This document shows positions 31,423 through 40,565 of a stretch of 44,944 nucleotides of DNA, in pieces. The translations under genes and the position numbers were made by a program. The DNA comes from Candidatus Obscuribacterales bacterium (GTDB taxonomy: Bacteria; Cyanobacteriota; Vampirovibrionia; Obscuribacterales; Obscuribacteraceae): NCBI GenBank assembly GCA_019745505.1, contig JAIETE010000048.1, positions 1-44,944 of the forward strand. The letters run 5' to 3'. The notes under the pieces are model-generated. The model worked only from the letters and a program-made list of their open reading frames with translations, did no database searches and was not told the DNA's origin. Position 1 is the first letter of the stretch. Every line of letters starts with the position of its first letter.

Positions 31423-33909
31423 TTACTGGGTTTTGGTTGGCGTGGGCGCAGTACCGGCAATCGGTGCCGGCATTTGAGATTTCACTTTGTGAGAGGCGTA
31501 GGAAAGTATCGCTTCCACCTGACTCAGATAGCTGGCAATGTACTGGGCACGGAAACCGCGCTGGATAAATGCCTCTAACCTGAGCCAGTTCTTAATCGTA
31601 GAGTGCAGGCTGGTGACGTCCTTGAGCACCGACTCGATCTCGTCCGATGAAGCGGAGGCGTTGAGCTGATGCAGTGAACGCTGGATGCCGTCGATTTGCG
31701 AGAGCACGTCATTAGTGCTGGCCTGGTCGGAGAGAATATGCGTGCGAGGGTCCTGCAGGTATCGATTGACCATGGCGGCGAAATCATCGACCAAAAGGCG
31801 GCTTGCTTTGAGCGGCTCGGCCTGGGGAGTAAGAAGCGGCTGCTTTCTGTACGGGCCGACTTTTAGGACATTGAGCTTTTTATCATCCAGGTGGGCCACT
31901 GCAAACATTGTGGTTCCCAGAGTGCCGGTTTCTCTTGCCGAGTCCAATTGCTCGATCAGTCCGGCCGTGTCCAATTGACGGATTGAAAGGCCTGGATAGA
32001 CAAGGGCTTTGTCAGCGGTCGATTCGCGAACGTATGATGCGGCGGTCGTCAAATCTTTGGGATCCTTGACGTAAGTCATTGGATTGAGCGTGTCGACCCA
32101 GCCGTTGGCTACCCATGTTTCCCATTCTTGCTGAATGGCGGCGACTCTCAATCGGCGCGGCATGCCGTAAACGGCTGCGGAAATTTTCATGTCCGGCTTG
32201 AATTTTCTCAGTGTGGTTGAAACATCTTTGACGAAATTGTTGATGTTTTGTACTTTCCAGGCGATCCAGATCTGGCGGGTGTTGTCGTCGAGGTGGTCGA
32301 GAGAGAGTCCGGTCTCTTGCTCGAAGCGCTGGCGTCCTTGCCAGTCGTAGCCCATTTCCGTACCCTTATTGTTGAAGGGATAGCGAATGTAATCGAGCTG
32401 AATACCGTCTACCTTGTAGTTGGTCACGATTTCCATAATCAGGTCTTTCGGAAACTGGCGCGCTTCCGGTATTGCCGGGTCCAGCCAGAATTCAGTCTGT
32501 CTGGGCGGCACCAATTGCCCATCTCTGTAAGCTAGAGCTTGATTGAAATCACGGTGGGAAAGTACCGGACCCGGATAATCGCCGTCTTTACCGATAATCG
32601 GATTGTGGCGAGTATTGCCGACGGCAAATATCCAGACCCATGAATGCAATTCCATGCCGCGTTTATGGGCTTCTTTCACAGCTACCGCCAGCGGGTCCCA
32701 GCCGACCATGGCCGGATTTTGCGCGACAAGTTTGCTCGGATACATGGCAAAGCCGGCATTATTGGTCTCGAAATAAACAACGTTTATTCCGCAACTTTTC
32801 AATTTGTCGAATAGTTGCGCCAGAGCAGTTGGTGAGCGCATTGAGACGATAGTGCCGCGATCAAGCCATACTGAGCGAGCCTCTACCGGGCGCACAGGCA
32901 TTGCCTGGGCAAATGACATGGAGAAATCCTGGCGCGCCTGCGAGAGATGCGAGTCCGCTTCAAAGAACTTTCGCTGAGAATAAGCTTCTTTGAAGGCATT
33001 TACGTGAGAAACGCCTGAATCGTAGAACTGCTGGATAAGCTTGAAGGGGACCGCCAATTCAGCTTGTTTTGCTGTCTTGATCGTTTCTTCTGTGCGCTTG
33101 GTGAGATACTCCAGTTCTTGACTGATACTTTGATAATCGGCGTAACTAATTTGCACTGCGGCAGTTTGAGTTATACCTGGAACGAGTTCTTCCAGCGCCA
33201 GAGATATCAAATTGGAGTTGGCCGTGATTTCACCTTGCAAACCGGGCGCCCAGGTGATGAATAAACAGCCGCCTTTGCGAACTATTGCCGGAGCTGCTTC
33301 TCGGCCTGTGCTGTCCATCCATTTTGCCAGTTGTTGAGCGCCTTCTGTGAGAGTGACGTCGGAGCGGACTGTTCCGATTGCAAATTCTTCTGATACCGCA
33401 AATGGTGTGCGCGGCCATTCTACTTTCTGTTTGTCGCTCAAATTATTTTGCTTAGAGACGGTGACGCCGGCTAGACCGTCAATGGCTATACCGTTGGGTT
33501 GTGGCATTCCGTTGGCGTCTGTAATCACGAGCTTGCCGCCGCCTCGTACGAATTCCGTGATGGCGTTCACGCCCTCCGGCGCCAGATCTACGGAGAGCGG
33601 CATGATAATTAGCTTGTAGGTGCTCAGTTTGGAACCACCGGCGGCGAGGTCGGCATCGCTCAATTCGTCAAAGCGAACATTGGCATTTTCCAGCGCGTGT
33701 CGAAACTGTATGTAGTCGTCGTCGAAGGTGCCCAGGTGCAAATCCTGGTAAGACTGAGCGTTGCGCATGCTTTTGACCACGCCGATCGGCGAGGCTGCCA
33801 GAGCAGGAGGGACCTGCAAGAGCAGAAACACACCGAAGATGAAAAGGCATCTTAAAAGCGGATGCGCAATCAATTTCAGAGTATGTTTTGCCACTTCTTT
33901 TGCCGTCAC
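31423..33909 (-). CDS. Exported GHL10 (glycosyl-hydrolase-like) protein with amidotransferase-like N-terminal domain
   Basis: 828 residues from a GTG with GGAGG 7 nt upstream. A signal peptide (about 1-38) ends PPALAA. Residues about 40-235 resemble a class I glutamine-amidotransferase/ThuA-like fold (KLIIMPLSVDLAPEGVNAITEFVRGGGKLVITDA). A helical linker follows. The GHL10 barrel spans about 335-690, with ARSVWLDRG, GINVVYFETNNAG, ELHSWVWIFAVGN, FWLDPAIPEARQF and VDGIQLDYIRYPF. The Asp in LDYIRYP is at the usual catalytic place. The last about 130 residues are helical. The family acts on cell-wall or extracellular glycans; the substrate is unknown. It lies downstream of smpB on the same strand. 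Confidence 0.87.
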   Translation of the reverse strand: MTAKEVAKHTLKLIAHPLLRCLFIFGVFLLLQVPPALAASPIGVVKSMRNAQSYQDLHLGTFDDDYIQFRHALENANVRFDELSDADLAAGGSKLSTYKLIIMPLSVDLAPEGVNAITEFVRGGGKLVITDANGMPQPNGIAIDGLAGVTVSKQNNLSDKQKVEWPRTPFAVSEEFAIGTVRSDVTLTEGAQQLAKWMDSTGREAAPAIVRKGGCLFITWAPGLQGEITANSNLISLALEELVPGITQTAAVQISYADYQSISQELEYLTKRTEETIKTAKQAELAVPFKLIQQFYDSGVSHVNAFKEAYSQRKFFEADSHLSQARQDFSMSFAQAMPVRPVEARSVWLDRGTIVSMRSPTALAQLFDKLKSCGINVVYFETNNAGFAMYPSKLVAQNPAMVGWDPLAVAVKEAHKRGMELHSWVWIFAVGNTRHNPIIGKDGDYPGPVLSHRDFNQALAYRDGQLVPPRQTEFWLDPAIPEARQFPKDLIMEIVTNYKVDGIQLDYIRYPFNNKGTEMGYDWQGRQRFEQETGLSLDHLDDNTRQIWIAWKVQNINNFVKDVSTTLRKFKPDMKISAAVYGMPRRLRVAAIQQEWETWVANGWVDTLNPMTYVKDPKDLTTAASYVRESTADKALVYPGLSIRQLDTAGLIEQLDSARETGTLGTTMFAVAHLDDKKLNVLKVGPYRKQPLLTPQAEPLKASRLLVDDFAAMVNRYLQDPRTHILSDQASTNDVLSQIDGIQRSLHQLNASASSDEIESVLKDVTSLHSTIKNWLRLEAFIQRGFRAQYIASYLSQVEAILSYASHKVKSQMPAPIAGTAPTPTKTQ

Positions 33910-34021
33910 TTCGGAACCTCCATCAACTACCTGCGTTGCTCCTTAGAGCATTCTCTCGCTTGCTGTCTTGCTGTCTTGTTAAATTGCTGCCTTAGCAAAA
34001 TCGCTCTCGCATTTAGACAGA

Positions 34022-34519
34022 CTATTTATTGCGCATTTCTTTCATTACCCTATCGATTTGTCTTTTCGTATCACGTTTGGTAATTGATTCTCTCTTATCG
34101 TAGAGCTGTTTACCTCTAACTACTGCAAGATCGACTTTGGCCCAGTTGCCCTTGAAAAACAACTTCAACGGAATAAGCGTCAGTCCTTTTTCTTGAGTTT
34201 TCTGCTTGAGTTTGAGTATCTGAATGCGATGCAACAGCAATCGTCGTTTGCGCAGTGGTTCGTGATTGAAACGGTTGCCATGATCGTATGGAGCGATATG
34301 GCAGTGATGCAGCCAAACTTGGCCATCTTCTATTCGGGCAAAAGCATCCGTGAGGTTGGCTTTGCCATTGCGCATCGATTTGACTTCCGTGCCCTGCAAT
34401 TCTATGCCTGCCTCAAAAACTTCGATGATTTCGTATTCATGCCGCGCGCGACGATTGTCGGCAATTATCTTTACCGACTTTCCTTCGCGTTCTGCTTGCG
34501 CTGCGGCATTCTTTTTCAT
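34022..34519 (-). CDS. smpB: SsrA-binding protein SmpB
   Basis: 165 residues, close to the usual 150-160. The OB-fold core has NRRARHEYEIIEVFEAGIELQGTEVKSMRNGKANLTDAFARI, and the hallmark HHCHIAPYDHGNRFNHEPLRKRRLLLHR follows. The basic C-terminal tail (KRDTKRQIDRVMKEMRNK) enters the mRNA channel. SmpB delivers tmRNA to stalled ribosomes. The tmRNA gene itself is not visible in the window. The assignment is certain. Confidence 0.97.
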   Translation of the reverse strand: MKKNAAAQAEREGKSVKIIADNRRARHEYEIIEVFEAGIELQGTEVKSMRNGKANLTDAFARIEDGQVWLHHCHIAPYDHGNRFNHEPLRKRRLLLHRIQILKLKQKTQEKGLTLIPLKLFFKGNWAKVDLAVVRGKQLYDKRESITKRDTKRQIDRVMKEMRNK

Positions 34520-34883
34520 AGGTATCGAAAGGATATACGCGTGAGTCCGGTGTTTAATGCGTCAAACATTCAGTATAAAACGTTGACAGGCTGCGGATCC
34601 GCTCATTTCCGAAAGCTGTGCATTAAACGTGACAGAGTCGATGGTCGTTTGCAAAAGTCAGACTCCAGTACCAACTGGAGCAAGCTCGATGATCGCTTTT
34701 CAACCGGGCTGCGGGACTCATGTCTGGAAGTTTGACCGTTAACGGTCAAACTTCTAAGTAACATCTGTTTTTGTGAGCCGGTGGCGAATGCTTGACATTT
34801 GGATGTTATGATTTTAAGGATACTATGGACACGTTTCGTCCATACCCAGGGTTCGCAACCGAGCGGCAAAACACGCAAATACA
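34520..34883. other. Divergent intergenic stretch with palindrome copy 3
   Basis: 364 bp between smpB (minus) and the GNAT gene (plus). Besides the palindrome at 34725-34756 no gene is seen. A TTGACA at 34792 has no -10 at proper spacing. Confidence 0.5.
34725..34756. repeat. 32-nt dispersed palindrome, copy 3 (perfect core)
   Basis: The 28-bp core is identical to copy 1; the flanks are TG...TA. It is centred between divergent genes, about 128 bp before the GNAT start. Confidence 0.9.
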
Positions 34884-36017
34884 ATGATCAAGATCGGACC
34901 ACTATTTGCCATCGACACAGCGCAAACACGTGCACTTTTGCGGCATCAGAACGAACCCATGCCGTTCGAGAGTTTTTGCGCTGAAGATGCTCTTGCCCTG
35001 AGGGGTTTCACCTTCTTTCAGCATTGGATGCCGTGCAATCTGCATTTTGCTCCGATGGCGTATATCGCTAAGGAAGACGGCATCGTACTGGCGCTCATAT
35101 CAATTAGTTCCGTCGGTAAATCCAGGTCCTGCTGGCGAATTGAACATCTGGTAGTGCATCCGAATCATCGAGGTCGCGGTATCGCGCAGGAACTCTTGCG
35201 CTATGCCTTTGCCACATTTGCCAGCCAGGGAGCGGCACACTTTGTTGCGGAAGTTTCCGATCAAAATTCGGCGGCTCTCTCTTTACTTGGTAATACAGGC
35301 TTCAGGCGTTGCTATCGCGTTACTCACTATCAGGTTCCGGTCGATTTCGAGATTCCCGGCTCTTCTCAGAGTGCTGAAGATGACGGTGCTTCGGCCTTTC
35401 GACTGGCGATTCCGCAGGATCGCCAGGGACTCTATCAACTCTTTCAAGAGTGTTTGCCGCCGGATTTGCGACTGACGTATGAGTATGTTCCGGACGATTT
35501 TCTGGTCAGCGAGGTGCCGACCGAGAGTTTTGAAAAGCTAACGCGCAAGCTTATCAACCGGAAGATCTGGTATTGGGTATCTCAAGACCCTGACCGCAAG
35601 AGCCTGACTTCTGCGGTGCGCGTGCTCGCCCACCGGGAGGGCGATTTCCATCTTGAGTTTGCGGTTCATCCCGGCTGGGCTCACACCGCTGATGACACAA
35701 TCAACTTTACTTTGGGAATCATGCGCCGTCTCAACATGCGTGGAGTAATCTCTATAAAGGTCTTCGATTACCAACCTCATGTGGTGAAGGCCGTTGAGAA
35801 GCTTGGTCTGGAGCGCACTGGGACCTTCTCCTTGATGGCCCGCGACCACTGGGTGAGGGCTAAGCAGAAGCGTTCGGTGCGCAAAGAGACCCCGATTACT
35901 TTGCCGAGCCCGGGTATCAATTTGCCTCTGCCGGCGGAAAGACGCCTTTTGCCAGCCGACTTGCGTGTCTTTTCCACAGACCCGCGTCTGTTCAAGGACA
36001 AAAACGACAGCTTATAA
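34884..36017 (+). CDS. Protein with tandem GNAT acetyltransferase domains
   Basis: 377 residues. The first GNAT domain (about 55-150) has the acetyl-CoA loop VVHPNHRGRGIAQELLRYAF and a following ALSLLGNTGFRRCYRVTHYQV. The second half (about 170-330) has the same order of strands and helices (LEFAVHPGWAHTADDTINFTLGIMRRL, then VKAVEKLGLERTGTFSLMAR) but lacks the RGRG loop, so it is probably inactive or structural. It would transfer acetyl groups to an amine on a small molecule or protein; the substrate is unknown. The C-terminal about 50 residues are basic and Pro-rich. The ribosome site is poor. Confidence 0.8.
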   Translation: MIKIGPLFAIDTAQTRALLRHQNEPMPFESFCAEDALALRGFTFFQHWMPCNLHFAPMAYIAKEDGIVLALISISSVGKSRSCWRIEHLVVHPNHRGRGIAQELLRYAFATFASQGAAHFVAEVSDQNSAALSLLGNTGFRRCYRVTHYQVPVDFEIPGSSQSAEDDGASAFRLAIPQDRQGLYQLFQECLPPDLRLTYEYVPDDFLVSEVPTESFEKLTRKLINRKIWYWVSQDPDRKSLTSAVRVLAHREGDFHLEFAVHPGWAHTADDTINFTLGIMRRLNMRGVISIKVFDYQPHVVKAVEKLGLERTGTFSLMARDHWVRAKQKRSVRKETPITLPSPGINLPLPAERRLLPADLRVFSTDPRLFKDKNDSL

Positions 36018-36329
36018 TCCGCTCATCAAGCAGCTTTCAAAGGGTCTACTTACGTCCGGTTTTGCAAAGAATTCTTCCCAGGCTCTTAAACTAAAGTAAA
36101 GGCCGAGGGCGAAGCAGTATCAGATCTGATACTCTGGCTGAATCGCTGTCTGTCTCGGCAGTTCGACCTCTTTTGCGCTGCTTTTGGCAGGACCGAAGAG
36201 TCGGAAGCCCAACAGGCTCGCGTTGACATCGCACAGGCGTTGGCTTTATTATTGCCAACCGCCTAAGCGACCTGCCCTAGCATTATTGGGGCAGACACTG
36301 TAATCAAGTTCTATTTCAGGAGATTTGTG
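36018..36329 (+). promoter_or_regulatory. Leader of the rpsL-rpsG group
   Basis: A 312-bp gap with no gene. It holds a perfect 16-bp palindrome GTATCAGATCTGATAC at 36117-36132, a hairpin TTGGC...GCCAA near 36240, and a hairpin CTGCCC...GGGCAG near 36274, just before the AGGAG of rpsL. It is probably the promoter and control leader of the ribosomal genes; the exact promoter is not identified. Confidence 0.45.
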
Positions 36330-36728
36330 GTGCCTACCATCAATCAGCTCATCCGGAGAGAGCGGAAGAAAGTCACTTATAAGACGAAATCACCCGCGTT
36401 GAAATCATGCCCGCAACGTCGCGGCGTCTGCACGCAGGTGAAGACGACTACTCCCAAGAAGCCGAATTCGGCTCTTCGGAAGATCGCTCGTGTCCGCCTC
36501 ACCAACAGTATGGAAATCACTGCATACATTCCAGGTATCGGTCATAACCTGCAAGAACACTCAGTCGTCTTGGTAAGAGGCGGACGGGTCAAGGATCTTC
36601 CGGGTGTCCGTTATCACATCGTCAGAGGCGCGCTTGACACTGCCGGCGTCAAAGACCGCATGCAAGGCCGCTCCAAGTATGGCGCTAAGCGTCCGAAAGC
36701 CGGCGCTCCAGCAGCTAAGAAGAAATAG
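36330..36728 (+). CDS. rpsL: Ribosomal protein S12
   Basis: 132 residues beginning MPTINQLIR, the canonical S12 start, from the second of two adjoining GTG codons; AGGAG lies 7 nt upstream. The decoding-site loops [20 protein letters not shown] and [16 protein letters not shown] are intact. Lys at the classical streptomycin position (TPKKPNS) is wild type. It is followed by rpsG after 42 bp. Confidence 0.98.
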   Translation: MPTINQLIRRERKKVTYKTKSPALKSCPQRRGVCTQVKTTTPKKPNSALRKIARVRLTNSMEITAYIPGIGHNLQEHSVVLVRGGRVKDLPGVRYHIVRGALDTAGVKDRMQGRSKYGAKRPKAGAPAAKKK

Positions 36729-36770
36729 TTTTTTCAGTCATTTGAGACCACAAGAATAGGACCGGAAAGT

Positions 36771-37241
36771 ATGTCACGCAGATCAGCAGCACAAAAAAGA
36801 GTTCCTCCTGCCGATTCGGAATTCAACAGCCAGCTCGTAATGCGATTCGTTCATCGCATGATGCAGCGCGGTAAGAAGAGCACAGCTCAAAAGCTTTTCT
36901 ACTCGTCTTTGGAAATCATCAAAGAGCGCACCAAGCAAGAGCCGCTCGATATTTTCAACAAAGCCGTCAAGAACGTGACGCCTCTTGTTGAAGTCAAGGC
37001 TCGCAGAGTCGGTGGTTCGACCTATCAGGTGCCGATTGAAGTCAAACAAGCACGCGGTGTTGCCCTTGCCACGCAATGGATCATCACCAATTCCAGAAAG
37101 CGTGGCGGCAGAAGCTTTGCAGAGCGCCTGTCGGCAGAACTGATTGACGCCTCCAACGGAGCCGGCAACTCGGTGAAGAAGAAAGACGAAACGCACAAGA
37201 TGGCTGAAGCCAACAAGGCGTTTGCGCACTACCGCTACTAA
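36771..37241 (+). CDS. rpsG: Ribosomal protein S7
   Basis: 156 residues, normal length. It starts MSRRSAAQKR and carries the head-binding RRVGGSTYQVPIEV and the C-terminal KKDETHKMAEANKAFAHYRY. S7 nucleates folding of the 16S head domain. It lies in the usual str order rpsL-rpsG-fusA, although fusA follows after a long 534-bp gap. Confidence 0.98.
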   Translation: MSRRSAAQKRVPPADSEFNSQLVMRFVHRMMQRGKKSTAQKLFYSSLEIIKERTKQEPLDIFNKAVKNVTPLVEVKARRVGGSTYQVPIEVKQARGVALATQWIITNSRKRGGRSFAERLSAELIDASNGAGNSVKKKDETHKMAEANKAFAHYRY

Positions 37242-37775
37242 TCGGTAAGTCTCCTTATATAGGTAGGCCAAAAGCCCTTATTCATAAGACGGTCTTAACC
37301 GGCTGTGTCCAAAATCAAATATGGATGCTTGCGGTAGTCCTCGAGAGCGTTGTTGCGTTCTTGAGGTTCTCGACCTATTTGAGACCATCGCCGCCGAGGC
37401 GTTAGGCAGGAAGGTCGAGTTCAAGTTAGAGTGCAGGGTAGAAGATTCATTCACTGCCATCCGTCGACAGAGGGTGAGTCTTAAGGTTCCGGAGCAAAGC
37501 CTAAACAGCGGATGCTTAAGGAGTCTTTGTTAGAGACCGGCTTTTAATGCGGGTTTTGGCGGGAATTGACCAATCTTTGTGAAGCTAATTGTAAAGATAG
37601 GCAAGGAATTCCAACAATCTTTGTTGAAGGTTTTTCGGGAAACATAAGAAGTCATGATAAGGTGCAGTAGGTTTTCAGGGGAATATGACTCGGTCCAGCC
37701 GAGCCGTTTCCTCTGTAACGCCAAAACAGACTTGGCAAAATCCAGGCAAGACTTAAATAAACGGCGGAAGGAAAC
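37242..37775 (+). promoter_or_regulatory. Long leader before fusA
   Basis: 534 bp without a credible gene; a 70-codon frame at 37321 has no ribosome site. It holds a near-direct repeat CAATCTTTG(T)TGAAG at about 37570 and 37614, the second copy also forming CAACA/TGTTG, and a hairpin CTCGG/CCGAG near 37690. A separate promoter for fusA is likely, but no clear -35/-10 pair was found. Confidence 0.4.
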
Positions 37776-39914
37776 ATGGAAGTCGCAACTCGTTCGGATG
37801 AAAGGAAACCCACAACAGTGATGACCAGGACAATCCCATTACGTGATATCCGTAATATGGGTATCGCTGCTCACATCGATGCTGGTAAGACAACGACCAC
37901 GGAGAGAATTCTCTTTTATTCCGGTCTTATCCACCGGGTTGGAGAAGTCCACGAAGGCACGACCGTTACCGACTGGATGGAGCAAGAAAAAGAACGCGGT
38001 ATCACAATTACCGCCGCCGCAATCAGTTCAAAATGGAAAGGCAAGCATATCAACTTGATTGATACGCCCGGACACGTCGACTTCACGGTTGAAGTCGAGC
38101 GCTCCATGCGCGTTTTGGACGGTGTTGTCATTGTACTTTGCGCAGTTGCCGGCGTTCAGCCGCAAACTGGCACGGTTTGGAAACAAGCCAACCGCTACGA
38201 AGTACCCCGTATGGTCTTTGTCAACAAGATGGACCGCAACGGTGCTGATTATTTCCGCGTGGTCAAGCAAATTCAGGAACAACTGCCTGGTCTGCACTCC
38301 ACCTGGACCAATGGCCACCCGCTGCAAATTCCGATTGGCGCCGAAGTAGATTTCAAAGGCATCATCGACCTCATCGACCGTAAGGCTTACATGTATGCCG
38401 AAGACGATCCGATGGGCAAATTGGCTCGTGAAGAAGCCATCCCCGCCGACATGGCTGCAGAAGCCGAAGAATGGCGCACGAAACTTGTCGAAGCGATTGT
38501 CGAAACTGACGACAAGTTGATGGAGAAATACCTGGAAGGCGAACAGCCGACAGCCGACGAGTTGAAAGTAGCTCTCAGACAAGCTGTAATCGACAACAGA
38601 ATCGTTCCGATCCTGGTCGGTTCCGCTTTCAAGAACAAAGGTGTTCAGCCGCTTCTCGACGCCATCGTCGATTATCTGCCCTCTCCTGAAGAAACTCCTC
38701 CCATCAAGGGTTGGACTCCTGACGGCGAAGAAGCAGAGCGTACCTGCAACGACGAACCGTTTGCCGGTCTTGCATTCAAAGTAATGACCGACCCGTTTGT
38801 CGGCAAACTGACATTCGTTCGCGTCTACAGCGGCACTCTGGCTGCCGGTTCGTATGTTCAAAACACGACGAAAGGCAAGAAAGAGCGCATCTCTCGCCTT
38901 ATCCAATTGCAAGCCGATCAGCGCACCGATGTTCAATCGGCTAGCGCCGGCGACATTGTCGCGGTTGTCGGTCTGAAAGACACGACAACAGGCGATACGC
39001 TTGCAGTAGACACGCACCCGATCATTTTGGAATCGATGAAATTCCCCGAGCCGGTTATCTCGGTCGCCATCGAGCCCAAGACCAAGCAAGACTCCGACAA
39101 GCTGGGCAATTCACTGGCTCGCCTTGCCGAAGAAGATCCGACCTTCAAGGTCAAAGTCGACCACGAAACAGGTCAAACAATCATCGCCGGTATGGGCGAA
39201 TTGCACCTGGAAATCATCGTCGACAGATTGCTGCGCGAATTCAAAGTGGAAGCCAACGTGGGTAAACCGCAAGTTGCTTACCGCGAAACTCTGCGCAATC
39301 ACGTCAAGCAAGAAGGCAAATTCGTCCGTCAATCCGGCGGTCGTGGTCAATACGGTCACGTCGTCATCGAACTCGATCCCGGTGAACCAGGTTCAGGATT
39401 CGAATTCGTCAACAAGATCGTCGGCGGTGTCATTCCCAAGGAATACATTCCTGCTGTGGAAAACGGCATCAAGGAAGCTCTTGCCGGCGGCGTACTGGCC
39501 GGATATCCAGTTATCGACCTCAAAGCTACCCTCGTCTTCGGTTCGTATCACGAAGTTGACTCTTCTGAAATGGCCTTCAAGATCGCAGGTTCTATGGCAT
39601 TCAAAGAAGGCTTCATGAAGGGCAAACCAGTTCTTCTCGAGCCGGTTATGAAGGTCGAAGTGGAAGTACCGGAAGAATACATGGGCGATGTCATTGGCGA
39701 CATCTCCGGCCGGCGTGGTCGTGTCGAAGGTATGGATACCCTCGACAAACTCTCGAAGGTCAAAGCCGTTGTACCGCTGTCTGAAATGTTCGGTTATGCA
39801 ACCGACATCCGCAACAAGACTCGCGGTCAAGGTACATTCACAATGGAATTTGCGCACTACGACGAAGTTCCGCATTCAATTTCGGATGCTATCGTCACCT
39901 CAAAATCCAAGTAA
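37776..39914 (+). CDS. fusA: Elongation factor G
   Basis: 712 residues with AAGGA just upstream. A 15-residue extension ([15 protein letters not shown]) precedes the usual start of EF-G ([15 protein letters not shown]). The GTPase has G1 [17 protein letters not shown]2 [10 protein letters not shown]3 DTPGHVDF, G4 NKMDRNGAD and the G5 region. Domains II-V follow, with [10 protein letters not shown] near the C-terminus. It drives ribosomal translocation. No tuf gene follows; a palindrome copy and a terminator close the unit. Confidence 0.97.
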   Translation: MEVATRSDERKPTTVMTRTIPLRDIRNMGIAAHIDAGKTTTTERILFYSGLIHRVGEVHEGTTVTDWMEQEKERGITITAAAISSKWKGKHINLIDTPGHVDFTVEVERSMRVLDGVVIVLCAVAGVQPQTGTVWKQANRYEVPRMVFVNKMDRNGADYFRVVKQIQEQLPGLHSTWTNGHPLQIPIGAEVDFKGIIDLIDRKAYMYAEDDPMGKLAREEAIPADMAAEAEEWRTKLVEAIVETDDKLMEKYLEGEQPTADELKVALRQAVIDNRIVPILVGSAFKNKGVQPLLDAIVDYLPSPEETPPIKGWTPDGEEAERTCNDEPFAGLAFKVMTDPFVGKLTFVRVYSGTLAAGSYVQNTTKGKKERISRLIQLQADQRTDVQSASAGDIVAVVGLKDTTTGDTLAVDTHPIILESMKFPEPVISVAIEPKTKQDSDKLGNSLARLAEEDPTFKVKVDHETGQTIIAGMGELHLEIIVDRLLREFKVEANVGKPQVAYRETLRNHVKQEGKFVRQSGGRGQYGHVVIELDPGEPGSGFEFVNKIVGGVIPKEYIPAVENGIKEALAGGVLAGYPVIDLKATLVFGSYHEVDSSEMAFKIAGSMAFKEGFMKGKPVLLEPVMKVEVEVPEEYMGDVIGDISGRRGRVEGMDTLDKLSKVKAVVPLSEMFGYATDIRNKTRGQGTFTMEFAHYDEVPHSISDAIVTSKSK

Positions 39915-39920
39915 GTGATT

Positions 39921-39952
39921 TAGAAGTTAGACCGTTATCGGTTGAACTTCCA
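39921..39952. repeat. 32-nt dispersed palindrome, copy 4 (diverged)
   Basis: Core GAAGTTAGACCGTT...GTTGAACTTC differs from the perfect copies at four positions. It lies 7 bp after the fusA stop and 10 bp before a separate terminator stem. Confidence 0.8.
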
Positions 39953-39962
39953 AGCAATTAGA

Positions 39963-39995
39963 AAGACAGCCGTGAAAACGGCTGTCTTCTGCTTT
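39963..39995 (+). terminator. Terminator after fusA
   Basis: An 11-bp perfect stem AAGACAGCCGT / ACGGCTGTCTT with a GAAA loop, then CTGCTTTT. Confidence 0.85.
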
Positions 39996-40136
39996 TAAGA
40001 CGGATAGATCTTGATTTCTTGATGCCGGCTTACGCAGGCAGCGCTTTTCAATGGTATAAAATTCCATCCAGGACCGGGCACTGCAGGTTCATCTTGGCAT
40101 CGCCGGGCGGTCATTTTAGTTTCTCAGGAGTTTTCG

Positions 40137-40547
40137 ATGAAGTATCTGCACGGTGGTTACATCTTGTTCTGTGACCAGGCCGAACATGCAGAAAATGGAC
40201 GGGTTAACGCCCAGGGACTTTTTGACGTTTTTGTCGGAGAGTTGCCGCTAAAGATGGATTGCCAGATGGTAATCGGTTTTGGCACTCCATTCGAACGGAG
40301 ACAATACAAAGGTCTTGTCGTTATCGAGAATCCCGAAGGTCACGAGATCTTTCGCAAAGAGTTCCAGGCGAACGACCCTAACGACATCTATAAAGGGCAC
40401 TATATCGTCACTCCTGAAGTGACTATAGACAAAGAAGGCATGTGGACGGCAAAGTGCGTCCTGCGCAATTACAAGGACGAGACCATGTGGGATGTCTCCA
40501 GGCAGTTCTGGTCTATGGTTGAAGGTTCAGCTCCACCAGACCCATAA
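40137..40547 (+). CDS. Small DUF6941-like protein
   Basis: 136 residues from an ATG with AGGAG 7 nt upstream. The all-beta pattern (YILFCDQAEHAENGRVNAQGLFDVFVGELP, MVIGFGTPFERRQYKGLVVIENPEGHEIF, WTAKCVLRNYKDETMWDVSRQFW) recalls DUF6941 proteins, small cytoplasmic beta-sandwiches of unknown function. The match is from memory and tentative. It lies between fusA and the DUF1501 gene, which is convergent and ends 18 bp away. Confidence 0.7.
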   Translation: MKYLHGGYILFCDQAEHAENGRVNAQGLFDVFVGELPLKMDCQMVIGFGTPFERRQYKGLVVIENPEGHEIFRKEFQANDPNDIYKGHYIVTPEVTIDKEGMWTAKCVLRNYKDETMWDVSRQFWSMVEGSAPPDP

Positions 40548-40565
40548 CTTCAGGGTTGAAAAATC

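Noticed and set aside
33955-33985. Short tandem CTTGCTGT repeat upstream of the GHL10 gene
   Set aside because: Only two and a half short units; consistent with simple slippage and not linked to any signal.
34792-34826. TTGACA ... TACTAT promoter before the GNAT gene
   Set aside because: The spacer is 23 bp, and nothing at 16-18 bp resembles a -10 box.
37321-37533. 70-codon plus-strand frame in the rpsG-fusA gap
   Set aside because: No ribosome site, odd composition and no recognisable fold; treated as part of the leader.
38028-39089. Long open frame (353 codons) on the minus strand
   Set aside because: Antisense shadow of fusA; Phe/Val/Asp-rich composition without any motif.
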